DNA of 54,841 nucleotides from Parachitinimonas caeni (GCF_030129945.1 NZ_JARRAF010000032.1:1-54841), one strand, 5' to 3'. Counted from the stretch's first letter, positions 9,201 through 18,165 are shown. Numbers and translations are program-made. The notes: generated from the letters alone by a model not told the origin.

Positions 9201-12200
9201 ACCCACTGCGGCCCACGCTCGAACTGCAAGGCGATGGTGCGCCCGATCGGCGAGACCCCGGCAAGCTCCAGCAGGATCTGCTGGGCCCAGCCCTGGGCCG
9301 CCAGATCGACCTCCCGATAGCTGAGCTGCAGGCGATCGCTGATCAGTGCCGGGGCCGCAGGCGTGCGGGCCACCCAATGTTCGAACTGCGCCAGCACGGT
9401 GCCTTCCGGCAGCGGAGGTGATACGGGGTTCAGCTCGTGCAGCAACCAGTGGCGTTCGCGCTGACCCAGCCAGTCCAGCGTAGCCAGCGGGCGCTCGGGT
9501 GTGGCGGCGGCGGCTTCGAGCAGCTGGAACAGACGCTGGCCAAGCTGATGTGCCGTGGCCTCGCTGAACAGGTCGCTGTCGTATTCCAGATCGAGATGGC
9601 CGGGGTTGAGCGCGGCATCCTGCCCGATGTTCAACATCCAGCACAGGTCGCAGCGCGAGCCGAGGCGCGGCAACTCTGCCGCCTCGGTCACCAGCCCTGG
9701 CAACGGGGTGGCGCCGGCCAGGGGTTCGACGGACAGCATCACATCAAACAGCGGCGAACGTGCCGTGTCGCGCTCAAGTGCCAGCTCGCTGACCAGACGG
9801 TCAAACGGATAAGCCTGATGCAGCAGGCCGTCACGCACGGTCTGTTTGGTTTGCAGCAGCCAGTCGGAGAATGGCTGGCTGGGGTCAAGCTGGCCCCGCA
9901 AGGGCAGGGTGTTGACGAAACAGCCAACCAGCGATTCGGCGGCCGGATGGATGCGACCGGCAACCGGGGCGCCGATGATCAGATCCTGCTGCCCGGACAG
10001 TCGCCACAGTAGCGCCTGCAACACGGCCAGCGCAGCCGTGAATTCGCTGCATTGCGCCTGCTGGGCCAGCTGCTGCAGGGCACGGCGGCTGGCGACCGGC
10101 AGCGGCAGGCGCAGGGTCGCGCCACGCAATCCCTGTACAGCGGGTCTGGGATAGTCGGTGTGCAGATTCAGTGTCGGCAGGGGGCCGGCCAGCTGCTGGT
10201 GCCAGTAGTCGCGGTCCTGGTCGAAGTCACCGCTGTCGAGTGCCTGCCGCCACCAGTGGGCGACTTCGCGGTAGCGGGCTGTCGGGGCTGGCCAGTCGGG
10301 GGCCTGCTGCTGCAGCCGTGCCGTGTAGGCACTGGCCAGATCGCGACTGAGCAGGGGCATCGACCAGCCATCGGCGGCGATATGGTGTACGACGGTCAAC
10401 AGCAGTCCGCGCTGTGGACCGGTGTGGCACCACATCACCCGCAGCGGCCATTGCTCGGCGAGCCGGAAGGGTCGGTCGCGGAAGGCAATCAACCGCTCAC
10501 GTCGCTCGGTGTCGTCCAGCAGCTCACCGGAAATGGCGACGAATTCGACATCGGCAACCGGGTCAACCTGCTGTTGTGGCTGGCCATCGACCAGCACGAT
10601 GCGGCTGCGCAAGACATCATGCCGCTCGACCAGATCCCGCAGGGCGGCGCGCAGGGCCACGAGATCCAGCTCGCCCCAGATCGCGGTCAAACCGCTGATA
10701 TGGTAGGCGGCGCTGCTCTGGCCAATGCCGTCGAGCACCCAGAGCCGTTGCTGCATCGGCGCCAGGGGCGCCCGATCTTCGTCGCTCAGGCTGGGGAGTG
10801 GCGTGGCCGGGAGTTCTGCTTGTCCGGCCAGTCGGGCAGCCAGGGCGGCCGGGGTCGAAGCCGTGTACAGATCGCGCAGGCTGACTGGCCGTTGCAGACT
10901 GCGGCTGGCCCGCAGAACCAGCCGGCTGGCGGCCAGGCTGCGCCCGCCCAGATCGAAGAAGTCGGCATGCCGGCTGACCGTGGGCAGGTCGAGAATCTCG
11001 GCCCAGAGCTGGGCCAGTGCCGTTTCGACCGGACCTTGCGGCGGACTGTTGTCCTGCGCGGTCATCAGCCGGCGCGGCTCGGGCAGGGCTGTAATGTCGA
11101 GTTTGCCGTTGCTGTTGAGGGGGAACTGTGCCAGTCGGCAGAACAGGCGCGGCACCATATAGTCAGGTAGTTGGCGAGCCAGAGCCTGCATCATTTGCCG
11201 GCTGGCTGCGTCGTCGTCGGTGGGGGCCTGGTCGTTGGCCAGCCAGTAGCAGGCGAGCGCCAGATCTTCGCCCAGCTTGCGGGTGATGACGCGGGCGTCG
11301 GCGACACCGGGCTGACGACGCAAGGCAGTTTCGATCTCGCCGGTTTCGATCCGATAACCCCGCACCTTGACCTGACCATCGACCCGACCCAGGAAATGCA
11401 AGGCGCCGTTGGCCTGCCGGATTACCCGGTCGCCGGTGCGATAACGGCGCACGCCGCTGCCACTCTGGCTGAATGCCGCTTCGGTCAGGCCGCTTTGGCC
11501 CAGATAACCCAGACCCACGGCGGCGCCTTCGATCATGAGTTCCCCCGGCACGCCCAGTGGCACCGGGCTGAGATCGGGGGCCACCACCATCAGGCGACAG
11601 TTGGCGGTGCTACGGCCGAGCGGCAAAGGTGCTGCGGTGTCGAAGTCGCTGACCTCATGGAAAGCGGCGCAGACAGCGGTTTCGCTCGGGCCATAAGCAT
11701 TGATGTAACGGATGCCGCGCTGGCGGACGGCCACCACGTCCGGCCACTTCGGGGCCTCGCCGCCAGTGATGATCATGCGCAGTGGTGCCAGCGGCAGGTC
11801 GATAACGGTATTCAGAAAGCCCGGTGTGACGGCAGCGATGCTGACACCGTGACGTTGCAGCACGGCCGAGAAGCCGGGTGCCGTGGCGGTTTCGTCGCGC
11901 TTGGCCAGAACCAGTGTGGCGCCGCTGAGCAAGGCCAGAAACACTTCAAACAGCGATACATCGAAGGCGGGTGAGACAAATTGCAGGATCCGGTCTTGTG
12001 GCGTGACGTCCAGCGCGTTGATCTGGTCGTCGATCATGTTGATGAATGCCCGGTGCGGCACCAGCACGCCCTTGGGTTTACCGGTCGAGCCGGAGGTGTA
12101 GATCAGATACGCTGCGGCTTCCGGGTCGAGATGCGGGTATGGGGCGGTGTCGCAGCCTCCATCCACGATGCGGGCGTTGACGCCCGTTACGGTTGCCGGC

Positions 12201-15200
12201 AGGCCAGCCTCGCGCAGGCGGGCAAGCAGTGCCGGGCTGCTCAGCAGCAGGGGCGCTGCCGCATCGGCGATCAGCTCCAGCAGGCGCTGATCCGGCTGGC
12301 GTGGGTCTAATGGCAGGTAGATGGCGCCGGCTTTCAGTGTGGCCAGCAAGGCAATCGGCCATTCCAGCGAACGTTCGAGCAGTACGGCAATCACCTGTCC
12401 GGGTTGTACGCCGTGCTCGGCAATCAGATCCTGCGCCAGCTGGTTGCTGGCACGATCGAGCGTGGCGTAATTCAGGCAGGCGTCATCGCTGCGCAGGGCG
12501 GGCGCATCGGGGGTGCGGGCGGCCTGGGCGCTGAACAGGCCGGGCAGGCTGCCTGCCGGGATGTCGCGCAACGGGCCACGACCCATCCAGGTGAGAGTCT
12601 GCTCCTCTTCAACCGTCAGCATCGGCAGGTCGGCAATCGTGCCTTTGTGATACTGCATGAGCCCGACCAGCAGGTTGACCAGATGTCGGCCCAGACCTTC
12701 GACAAACTCACGCGGGTACAGGCTCTGCCGGTAGTCAAAGTGCAGTTGCCAGCCGGCTTCGCCCACCGCCAGCCGCAAGGTCAGGTCATAACGGGCTTGG
12801 CTACTTGGCAGCGGGTGTGGGTGAACCTTGATGTCATCGAGCACAAAATCATCGGCTGCTGGCTCCATGGCCAGCATGACTTCAAACAGTGGATTGCGCA
12901 GCGGGTCGCGCACATTGCCGTATTCTGCGGCGAGTTTTTCAAACGGGTAGTCCTGATGCGCGTGCATCTCGGTCACGGCGCGCCGGCTGCGTTCCAGCAG
13001 ATCGGTAATGCTCAGATTCGCAGGCAGTTTGAGCGCCAGCGGCAGGGTGTTGACGAAGAAGCCGACCACCTGCGCCAGCTGTGGGTGGCTGCGACCCTCG
13101 ATCGGCGTGCCGAAAATCACGGTGTCGCTGCCGCCATAGCGCTGCAGCAACACCGCCAGCGCGGCAGCCACCCCCATGAAGGGGCTGATCTCGCGGCTGG
13201 CCAGCCACTGTTGCAGCACCTTGGCGCGGCTTGCTGGCAACTCAAGCGTGACGCTGCCAGCGGCCAATGGGGCATCATCGTTGAGTGGACGGGTGGGCAG
13301 CATGGCGCGTTGATCAAGATCGACCAGGCGGCTACGCCAGTAATCACGATGCGCAGCGAGCGCACCGGCACCGGCTGTCTGCCGGGACAGCCAGTGGGCG
13401 ACGTCCCGCATCTGCAGGGCCGTGGGGGGCAGGTCGGGGGTGTGGCCCTGTCGGGCGGCGCGATAGGCAATTGCCAGCTCACGATTAAGCATGGCCATCG
13501 ACCAGCCATCGCAGATCAGATGGTGCATATTCACCAGCAGGTGGTGGCAGTCGGCGCGCTGGCGCAACAGTGTCACCCGCCAGAGCGGGCCGTGCTCCAG
13601 ATGGAAAGGCTGGTGGTTCAGACGTTCGATTTCCTGCGCCAGACTGTCTGCCAGCGTCTGGTCGTCATGACTCGGGTCGAAAGCGATTTCCTGCCAGGCC
13701 ACTGGCATTTGCGGCAAGACACGCTGTCGGGCTTCGCCGTGGTGAATCTCAAAGACGGTGCGCAGCGACTCATGCCGGTCAGCCAATAGCTGGAAGGCGG
13801 CGCGTAACGCGGCGATGTCCAGTTCGCCGTGCAATTCCAGCCATTCCGGGTTGTGATAGAGCGCTTCGTTGCCATCCAGCTGCGACAGTACCCATAGTCG
13901 GTTCTGGGCGTCGGTGAGCGGGTAATCAGCTTGCTGCGGGGCCGGTTCGATGGGGGGCGCGCTGGTTGCTTCCTGATTTTGCAGGCGCTGGGCGAGTGCC
14001 CGAATGGTGCCGTTCTCGAAGAAATCTCGCAGCGTCAGGGCGGCGCCGAACTGGCGGTTGATGCGGCCAAGCAGGCCAATCGCCCGCAAGGAATTGCCGC
14101 CAATGTGCAGAAAGGGGCTTTCGACGCTGACGCGATCCAGCGCCAGTGCCTCGGCCCATAGTGTCGCCAGCGCGGTTTCGATGTCACCTTGCGCGGCCAC
14201 AAAACCCTTGTCGCCCAGTTGCAATGCCTCGGGCCGGGGCAGGGCGCGCCGGTCGATCTTGCCGTTGAGGTTGCGCGGGAAGTCATCAAGGCAGACCACA
14301 TGGCCCGGCAGCATGCCGGCTGGCAACTGCTGTGCCAGATGAGCACGCATGGCATCGCTGTGCCGGGCTGCGGCCTCGCCGGGTGGCACGTTGCCGGCCA
14401 GAGTGAAGTAGACCACCAGACTGTTGCTGCCATCAGCTAGCCGGAAGGCATGCGCGACGGCTTCGCCAATACCGGGCCAGTTGCGCATTACCCCTTCGAT
14501 TTCGGGCAGATCAATGCGCACGCCGTCGATTTTCACCTGACGATCGGCCCGGCCGACAAATTCGATGCTGCGATCACTCCGATAGCGCCCCAGGTCGCCG
14601 GTCTTGTAGATGCGGTCGCTCCCGTTCTCATCAAGCGGGTTGACGATGAAGGCGGCATCGGTGGCGGCCGGGTCGTGGTAGTAGCCATTGCTGGCAAACG
14701 GTGTGCGGATATGAATTTCACCGGTCTCGCCGATATCGCACAGACGGCCGTTGGACAGAATCAGAATGGCGGTGTTGTTGATAGGTTGCCCCAGCGGCAC
14801 GATGGCGCCGGCGGCGTATTCCTCGCCATCCACCCGGTGGAAGATCTTGGCCAGCGTGGTTTCGGACGGGCCGTAGAGGTTGATCAGCCAGCCTTGCGCC
14901 CCTGCGGCTTCGCGCCAGTGTGTGACGTCGGCGCCGTAAAGGGGTTCGCCTGCCAGTGCGATGACTTGCAACTGTGAAGGGGGACGCTGCAGATCGCGCA
15001 CACTGCGGGTGATCAGCCGGAACAGGCTGGGCACGCAATGCAGCAGCGTGACCTGGCGAGCGTCCAGCCACTCCACCAGCGTATGGCTATCGGCCCGGTC
15101 GGCGGGCTCGGGCACAACCAAGGTGCCACCTGCCAGCAGGACTGCGAAGGTCTCGCGCAGGCTGACATCAAAGGTGGGCGCGGCCAGCCAGCTGGCACGG

Positions 15201-15796
15201 GTATGAGCGTTGAGGCCCAGCTCTGCCACTTCCCAATGCACGAAATGCGAGATGCCCTTGTTGCGGCCGGCAATCAGCTTCGGCACGCCGGTACTGCCCG
15301 AGGTCTGGATCAGATAACCCGTGTCGTCATCCCCCGCACGCAAGGGCGGGCTTTGGTCGGCGGTTGAGGCGGGCTGTTGCAGCAGGGCGGCGAGATCGAC
15401 GGCCAGCAGTGTCACGCCGCCGGCACATTGCTCAGCCATCTGGCGCGCGGCCGATTCATCTTGCGGCCGATATAGCAACAGGCTTGGCGAGACCACCCCG
15501 AACAATTGGGCCTGTCGCAATGGCGGGGTCGCCAGATCAAGCGGCAGAAATATGGCCGCCGACTTCACACTGGCCAGCATGGCGACTAGGTACTCAATGC
15601 TGGCGGGCATGGCCAGACCAACGATCTGCTGGGTCTGCAGGCCTGCGCCTTGCAGTTGTGCGGCCAACCGGTTGGCCATCAGCCCCAGCTGCCGGTAACT
15701 GTAGCGCCGCTGACCTTGTTCAACGGCTGGCCTGTCCTCCCCCGCAGCCAGAAAGTGCTCGACAACGGCATGCAGATTTTTCTTGTTCAAAGGCAT
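6266..15796 (-). CDS. Nonribosomal peptide synthetase, three modules (A-T-C-A-T-C-A-T-E)
   Basis: This 3176-residue synthetase starts at ATG 15796, with GGGAG upstream; a longer reading runs back into a repeat copy. Module 1 is A-T: TSGSTGVPK near residue 169, YGPSETT, NLNGKIDR and carrier motif IGGNSL near 563. Module 2 is C-A-T: HHLICDGWS near 757, TSGSTGKPKG near 1237, LGGRSL near 1617. Module 3 is C-A-T-E: HHIAADGWS near 1809, TSGSTGRPKG near 2284, LGGDSI near 2675. The last domain is an epimerase by HHWAIDGVSW (near 2857), VGWFTAMYP and FNYLGRFD. An A-domain start implies no N-acyl loading. A tripeptide with a D-configured last residue is predicted. There is no thioesterase or reductase, no second synthetase, and no MbtH-like protein or phosphopantetheinyl transferase in the window. 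The third A domain reads roughly as branched-aliphatic. ParA follows with a GTGA overlap. Confidence 0.95.
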   Translation of the reverse strand: MPLNKKNLHAVVEHFLAAGEDRPAVEQGQRRYSYRQLGLMANRLAAQLQGAGLQTQQIVGLAMPASIEYLVAMLASVKSAAIFLPLDLATPPLRQAQLFGVVSPSLLLYRPQDESAARQMAEQCAGGVTLLAVDLAALLQQPASTADQSPPLRAGDDDTGYLIQTSGSTGVPKLIAGRNKGISHFVHWEVAELGLNAHTRASWLAAPTFDVSLRETFAVLLAGGTLVVPEPADRADSHTLVEWLDARQVTLLHCVPSLFRLITRSVRDLQRPPSQLQVIALAGEPLYGADVTHWREAAGAQGWLINLYGPSETTLAKIFHRVDGEEYAAGAIVPLGQPINNTAILILSNGRLCDIGETGEIHIRTPFASNGYYHDPAATDAAFIVNPLDENGSDRIYKTGDLGRYRSDRSIEFVGRADRQVKIDGVRIDLPEIEGVMRNWPGIGEAVAHAFRLADGSNSLVVYFTLAGNVPPGEAAARHSDAMRAHLAQQLPAGMLPGHVVCLDDFPRNLNGKIDRRALPRPEALQLGDKGFVAAQGDIETALATLWAEALALDRVSVESPFLHIGGNSLRAIGLLGRINRQFGAALTLRDFFENGTIRALAQRLQNQEATSAPPIEPAPQQADYPLTDAQNRLWVLSQLDGNEALYHNPEWLELHGELDIAALRAAFQLLADRHESLRTVFEIHHGEARQRVLPQMPVAWQEIAFDPSHDDQTLADSLAQEIERLNHQPFHLEHGPLWRVTLLRQRADCHHLLVNMHHLICDGWSMAMLNRELAIAYRAARQGHTPDLPPTALQMRDVAHWLSRQTAGAGALAAHRDYWRSRLVDLDQRAMLPTRPLNDDAPLAAGSVTLELPASRAKVLQQWLASREISPFMGVAAALAVLLQRYGGSDTVIFGTPIEGRSHPQLAQVVGFFVNTLPLALKLPANLSITDLLERSRRAVTEMHAHQDYPFEKLAAEYGNVRDPLRNPLFEVMLAMEPAADDFVLDDIKVHPHPLPSSQARYDLTLRLAVGEAGWQLHFDYRQSLYPREFVEGLGRHLVNLLVGLMQYHKGTIADLPMLTVEEEQTLTWMGRGPLRDIPAGSLPGLFSAQAARTPDAPALRSDDACLNYATLDRASNQLAQDLIAEHGVQPGQVIAVLLERSLEWPIALLATLKAGAIYLPLDPRQPDQRLLELIADAAAPLLLSSPALLARLREAGLPATVTGVNARIVDGGCDTAPYPHLDPEAAAYLIYTSGSTGKPKGVLVPHRAFINMIDDQINALDVTPQDRILQFVSPAFDVSLFEVFLALLSGATLVLAKRDETATAPGFSAVLQRHGVSIAAVTPGFLNTVIDLPLAPLRMIITGGEAPKWPDVVAVRQRGIRYINAYGPSETAVCAAFHEVSDFDTAAPLPLGRSTANCRLMVVAPDLSPVPLGVPGELMIEGAAVGLGYLGQSGLTEAAFSQSGSGVRRYRTGDRVIRQANGALHFLGRVDGQVKVRGYRIETGEIETALRRQPGVADARVITRKLGEDLALACYWLANDQAPTDDDAASRQMMQALARQLPDYMVPRLFCRLAQFPLNSNGKLDITALPEPRRLMTAQDNSPPQGPVETALAQLWAEILDLPTVSRHADFFDLGGRSLAASRLVLRASRSLQRPVSLRDLYTASTPAALAARLAGQAELPATPLPSLSDEDRAPLAPMQQRLWVLDGIGQSSAAYHISGLTAIWGELDLVALRAALRDLVERHDVLRSRIVLVDGQPQQQVDPVADVEFVAISGELLDDTERRERLIAFRDRPFRLAEQWPLRVMWCHTGPQRGLLLTVVHHIAADGWSMPLLSRDLASAYTARLQQQAPDWPAPTARYREVAHWWRQALDSGDFDQDRDYWHQQLAGPLPTLNLHTDYPRPAVQGLRGATLRLPLPVASRRALQQLAQQAQCSEFTAALAVLQALLWRLSGQQDLIIGAPVAGRIHPAAESLVGCFVNTLPLRGQLDPSQPFSDWLLQTKQTVRDGLLHQAYPFDRLVSELALERDTARSPLFDVMLSVEPLAGATPLPGLVTEAAELPRLGSRCDLCWMLNIGQDAALNPGHLDLEYDSDLFSEATAHQLGQRLFQLLEAAAATPERPLATLDWLGQRERHWLLHELNPVSPPLPEGTVLAQFEHWVARTPAAPALISDRLQLSYREVDLAAQGWAQQILLELAGVSPIGRTIALQFERGPQWVVAVLAIQKLGAVYLPIEADAPAERCHFLLEDSEAVLLLHDQPRPCQHGLVIPQLRLGEFRHAVGSVASQPRRADDPIYLMYTSGSTGRPKGVVASQQGVLRLVNDCRYFAPRSGDRILQLSNYAFDGATFDLYAALCHGLALCLPDRDTALDPLALGAFVERHGVTLTFITTALFNQWVQADMPSLARLRKVYFGGQEANLPQVEKALAAMQRNDALVHVYGPTEATTFSTFHLIHPADLSGRHPRLPIGLPIGHTTAHVLDKHGQPQPAGVPGELYLGGPGLALGYLGLPDATIERFVSLQLDPLLPPERLYRTGDLCVRRNDGAILFLGRLDGQVKVRGYRVELGEVEQCLLAFAGIEHVHVMPRQTALGNTELLAYYTVAGGLTVDEQRLHSWLAERLPAYMRPAHCVVLDRLPLNRNGKVDRAALPAPSRPAPTALAHQQAANTPQEQALWQCWSAVLGRQDFGVDDNYYSLGGDSIQAIQISVKLRELGYQLKVTQLMQTPTIAALAPLLQASQRESQALTAETGDAPLLPVQHWFVAQGFCHANHFNQSVLLQCPAGQAVATLQAALDTLVDHHDALRLRFGHADSGFWSRFEPPGQPAALAVVDGNLATMADDIQRRQRSLQPATAPLFQAVLYRLDDASCRLFLTAHHWAIDGVSWRILLSDLAALLQGQPLPARSHSPAAWARRLSGDSRFLAQQAYWQQRQSWQAGRLPDLREPAKPAPVSARLQLAFSLDVAATEALLGDCHHAYQTQGDELLLAAWLHTLAEVQGSPICRITLEGHGREALYDDIDLSRSVGWFTAMYPLTVHFNGEGWSMRIRETKEALRAVPDRGLGYGVLRYLRHDAVLDQGALAQTSFNYLGRFDDRSPMPLAPESTGDEISPDTRLPHALDLTAEVKAGQLQLRLVGDSGRYPDGLFVRLRQQLERNLHALIAHCRDCDSPQLSPSDVDFEGMDIAALDAFLDDLGQEKL

Positions 15797-16124
15797 TGTC
15801 ACAGAGAGCTCCCGCGTGTGTTGTTTTGATCCGGGGGCCGACAGGCTGTCAGGGGCTGTGGACGTTTCGCTTGCAGAGTGGAAACAAAACGTCAACAGCG
15901 CCTGGTGCCGGCGGCTATCCCCGGCTTAGTCATAGCTCATCAATTCATTTGGTCAAACCCGCAAGCCGCTTGAATCGAGCGACTTCAGGCTTTGGTATGA
16001 ACGACAGGGGTGGCGTGTTGGACAGATTGTGGGAATTTGTCGGGAGGGATGTTGGCGAGCAATGGCTTTGAGTGGTGGATGTTATTGATGGATTTTTCCG
16101 ATACACCGAGCTTTGAAACAATAC
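15797..16124. other. Upstream region of the NRPS operon
   Basis: This 328-bp stretch holds the NRPS leader with GGGAG just before its ATG and a compact palindromic repeat at 15853-15902. Beyond that I see no gene. The operon promoter is presumably between 15800 and 16000 on the minus strand but no clear consensus stands out. Confidence 0.5.
15853..15902. repeat. Compact palindromic pair of terminal repeats
   Basis: GGGGCTGTGGACGTTTCG faces GAAACAAAACGTCAACAGCG-CC across about 14 bases. It looks like two terminal repeats of the dispersed family joined without the internal hairpin. It lies about 60 bases upstream of the NRPS start. TA is not preserved at this copy (CTGG follows). Confidence 0.6.
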
Positions 16125-16910
16125 TTAGCGCCTGACGTTCCAGCCGATGTTGGTAAAGAGCTGACACCGATTGCATTGAAGATCAAGAACTTGGTGCGGC
16201 TGTTGATATGGGGTGAATGGGTCGCCGCAGCCGGGGCAGTGGCGCTTCATTTCAGAGGCATGGCTGCGGCCGCTCGCGCGATAGAGGTAGTAGTAAAACG
16301 GTTTGCCCGTGAGTGTCGTCATTGTTTGGCACAGCGCACGGCCTTGCTTTGATAATGCGCTGTCCGGCCGGGAGAGTTCGCGGGTGACAGTGCGTTCCAG
16401 AATGCTGCAGTTCATTTGCAGGGCATCACAGGACTGGTAGTCAGACTGCCATGTTACAAGCTCGTAATATTCGCCACTGGGCAGTAGCGGCAGCGTATAG
16501 AGCGGGACCGCGCCCCAGCAATCCAGACATCGCACTGGAGGTTCAAGCGATAAATAGGTGGTGAAGAGTACATAGGCTGAAGGCTGAGTACAGGCACATA
16601 CCGGTAGCCCATCTAGATCCGGCCCAAGAATCTGCCAGGTAGTGGAAATGCCGAATTGAGCCAGCTGCCCAAGCGCCTTGCGCACATATGACCCATTGTG
16701 CTGATTAGCAAGCGCTTGGGTGGTCTTGCAGTAAGCGCGTATTTGGCAGCGCTGGGCAGTCTCTACGGTTGAGTCGAACAGAATGGGCCATTCTTTACCG
16801 CAAATCTGGCCATTCATGCGTAGCGCGGCCAGATAACCATTTATCAGGTCAGACCATTGGTCCCGTTCGATTGAATTGGCGGTGAGGCATTCAATTTGCA
16901 CAACCAGCAT
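16125..16910 (-). CDS. DUF2310 family zinc-ribbon protein
   Basis: This 261-residue protein ends in a zinc ribbon: CPGCG (near residue 225) and CNRC (near 247), with another CLDCW pair near 129. The overall pattern, including WPILFDS, RCQIRAYCKTT and the tail YYYLYRASGRSHASEMKRHC, fits the DUF2310 Zn-ribbon family, whose members are suggested to bind nucleic acid but have no established role. It has no signal peptide. It stands between the NRPS operon and the lipin-like gene, all on the minus strand, but the gaps argue for its own promoter. Confidence 0.75.
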   Translation of the reverse strand: MLVVQIECLTANSIERDQWSDLINGYLAALRMNGQICGKEWPILFDSTVETAQRCQIRAYCKTTQALANQHNGSYVRKALGQLAQFGISTTWQILGPDLDGLPVCACTQPSAYVLFTTYLSLEPPVRCLDCWGAVPLYTLPLLPSGEYYELVTWQSDYQSCDALQMNCSILERTVTRELSRPDSALSKQGRALCQTMTTLTGKPFYYYLYRASGRSHASEMKRHCPGCGDPFTPYQQPHQVLDLQCNRCQLFTNIGWNVRR

Positions 16911-17010
16911 CGGTCTGACTCTTCAGAAGGAATGGTTTGATCGGCTCAGCCCCCCAACTACCCACCCTGCGTCCGCTGGATTGGTGGTTGGAAGGGCCTA
17001 TCAGCTGCGC

Positions 17011-17991
17011 TTACCGTTTGCAGGCCGCGTTGGGTGTCGGGGTGACGACCTGGCTGAAGTGCCAGGTGTAGTCACCGCCAAGGGCGTTGGTCCCGTTCTT
17101 GCCAGCATGCTGGCCGATGATGAAGGTGTCCGCCTTGGCAATCCCGCCATTGGCATAGGCGGAGATATCGGTGGTGGCGTTGCCATAGGCACGGATGATC
17201 TTCAGGCCGACGGTGTCACGCAGGTAGCGCACGTAATCTGTCTTGAATTGCTCGGTATTCGGTGGAATCGGGCCTCCGCCATACGGATTGCTGTGATAGT
17301 GCCATGACAACAAGCCCATTTTTGGGAACCACTCGCGGGCATCGCGGGTGACCCAGTAAGGCCGAGCGGTCAGGTAGATGATCTGATACCCCTTCTGCTG
17401 ATAGGCACGGACAACCTCGGGCGCATAGTAATAGGGGGTGGCCGTCTTCAGGCCGGCATAGTCGGCGTAGGCTTCGAAGTCGTTGATGGTCAAGGTGCCA
17501 TCAATGTCAAACAAGACAGCTTCGCGCCCTTTTTCAACCACGCTCAGCCAGCCTTCGGCCACGGTGCCGTCACCTTCCACCACCATCCTGACCCGGTAGT
17601 CGCCAACGGGTCGGGTGCCGATGTCCAGATAGATCTTGCCGTCACGATCGGTTAACCGATTGCCTGCATACTCCCAGCCAGCCATGCCGGTACCGTAGAC
17701 GTAGACATGAATCCGCTCATCTTCCAGATCTTTATGCAAAACCGGGTCGTAATCGAACTTGCCAACGAGAGTGATGGGCTGGCCGCTGGCTACCATCACG
17801 TCATGCATCATGTGCGTCGGCTTGTAGAGGCCGGCCAGCAGCCTGCTGCCAAAGTGGCGGAAGCCCTGACGGGGCGCCTGCGGGGCTGCGGGCGGGTTCT
17901 CCGGGGTCTGGTAATCCGGGCAGGCGGCCATCGCCGAAGCTGTCATGGTGGTAATAGCCAAACCCATAGCTAGACAAAGTGCACGTTGCAT
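17011..17991 (-). CDS. Exported lipin-like (LNS2) HAD phosphatase
   Basis: This 326-residue protein has a signal peptide cleaved near AMAA-23. After a beta-rich part (about 55-155) comes the HAD motif VLFDIDGTLT, with Asp162 and Asp164, then YLTARPYW (motif II threonine), a lysine in FKTDYVRYL and a late YGNATTDISAY acidic motif. This order matches LNS2/lipin-type domains, which in eukaryotes dephosphorylate phosphatidic acid. A secreted bacterial version could act on lipids or phospholipid headgroups outside the cytoplasm. The ATG at 17991 has GGGAG nine bases upstream. The neighbour at 18166 is divergent. Confidence 0.8.
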   Translation of the reverse strand: MQRALCLAMGLAITTMTASAMAACPDYQTPENPPAAPQAPRQGFRHFGSRLLAGLYKPTHMMHDVMVASGQPITLVGKFDYDPVLHKDLEDERIHVYVYGTGMAGWEYAGNRLTDRDGKIYLDIGTRPVGDYRVRMVVEGDGTVAEGWLSVVEKGREAVLFDIDGTLTINDFEAYADYAGLKTATPYYYAPEVVRAYQQKGYQIIYLTARPYWVTRDAREWFPKMGLLSWHYHSNPYGGGPIPPNTEQFKTDYVRYLRDTVGLKIIRAYGNATTDISAYANGGIAKADTFIIGQHAGKNGTNALGGDYTWHFSQVVTPTPNAACKR

Positions 17992-18165
17992 CAGTCAAAT
18001 CTCCCTTGTTATGAAAGTTAGCTGCCAAGAGGCAGGCAGCATGCAAAAGATAGATGACAATGTCGTTAAAGCAAGCAAATGCTTGCTTTGGGCCTGCGAG
18101 ACGGACTTGACGCACGGTTGCGGTATTCGGTAAAGGTCACTGATCTGGTCTTGGATAACGCGCAA

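Noticed and set aside
12404-13789. Long open frames antisense to the NRPS (for example 461, 379 and 372 codons)
   Set aside because: They run opposite to strongly supported adenylation, condensation and carrier motifs and show no recognisable protein pattern; high GC makes such frames common.
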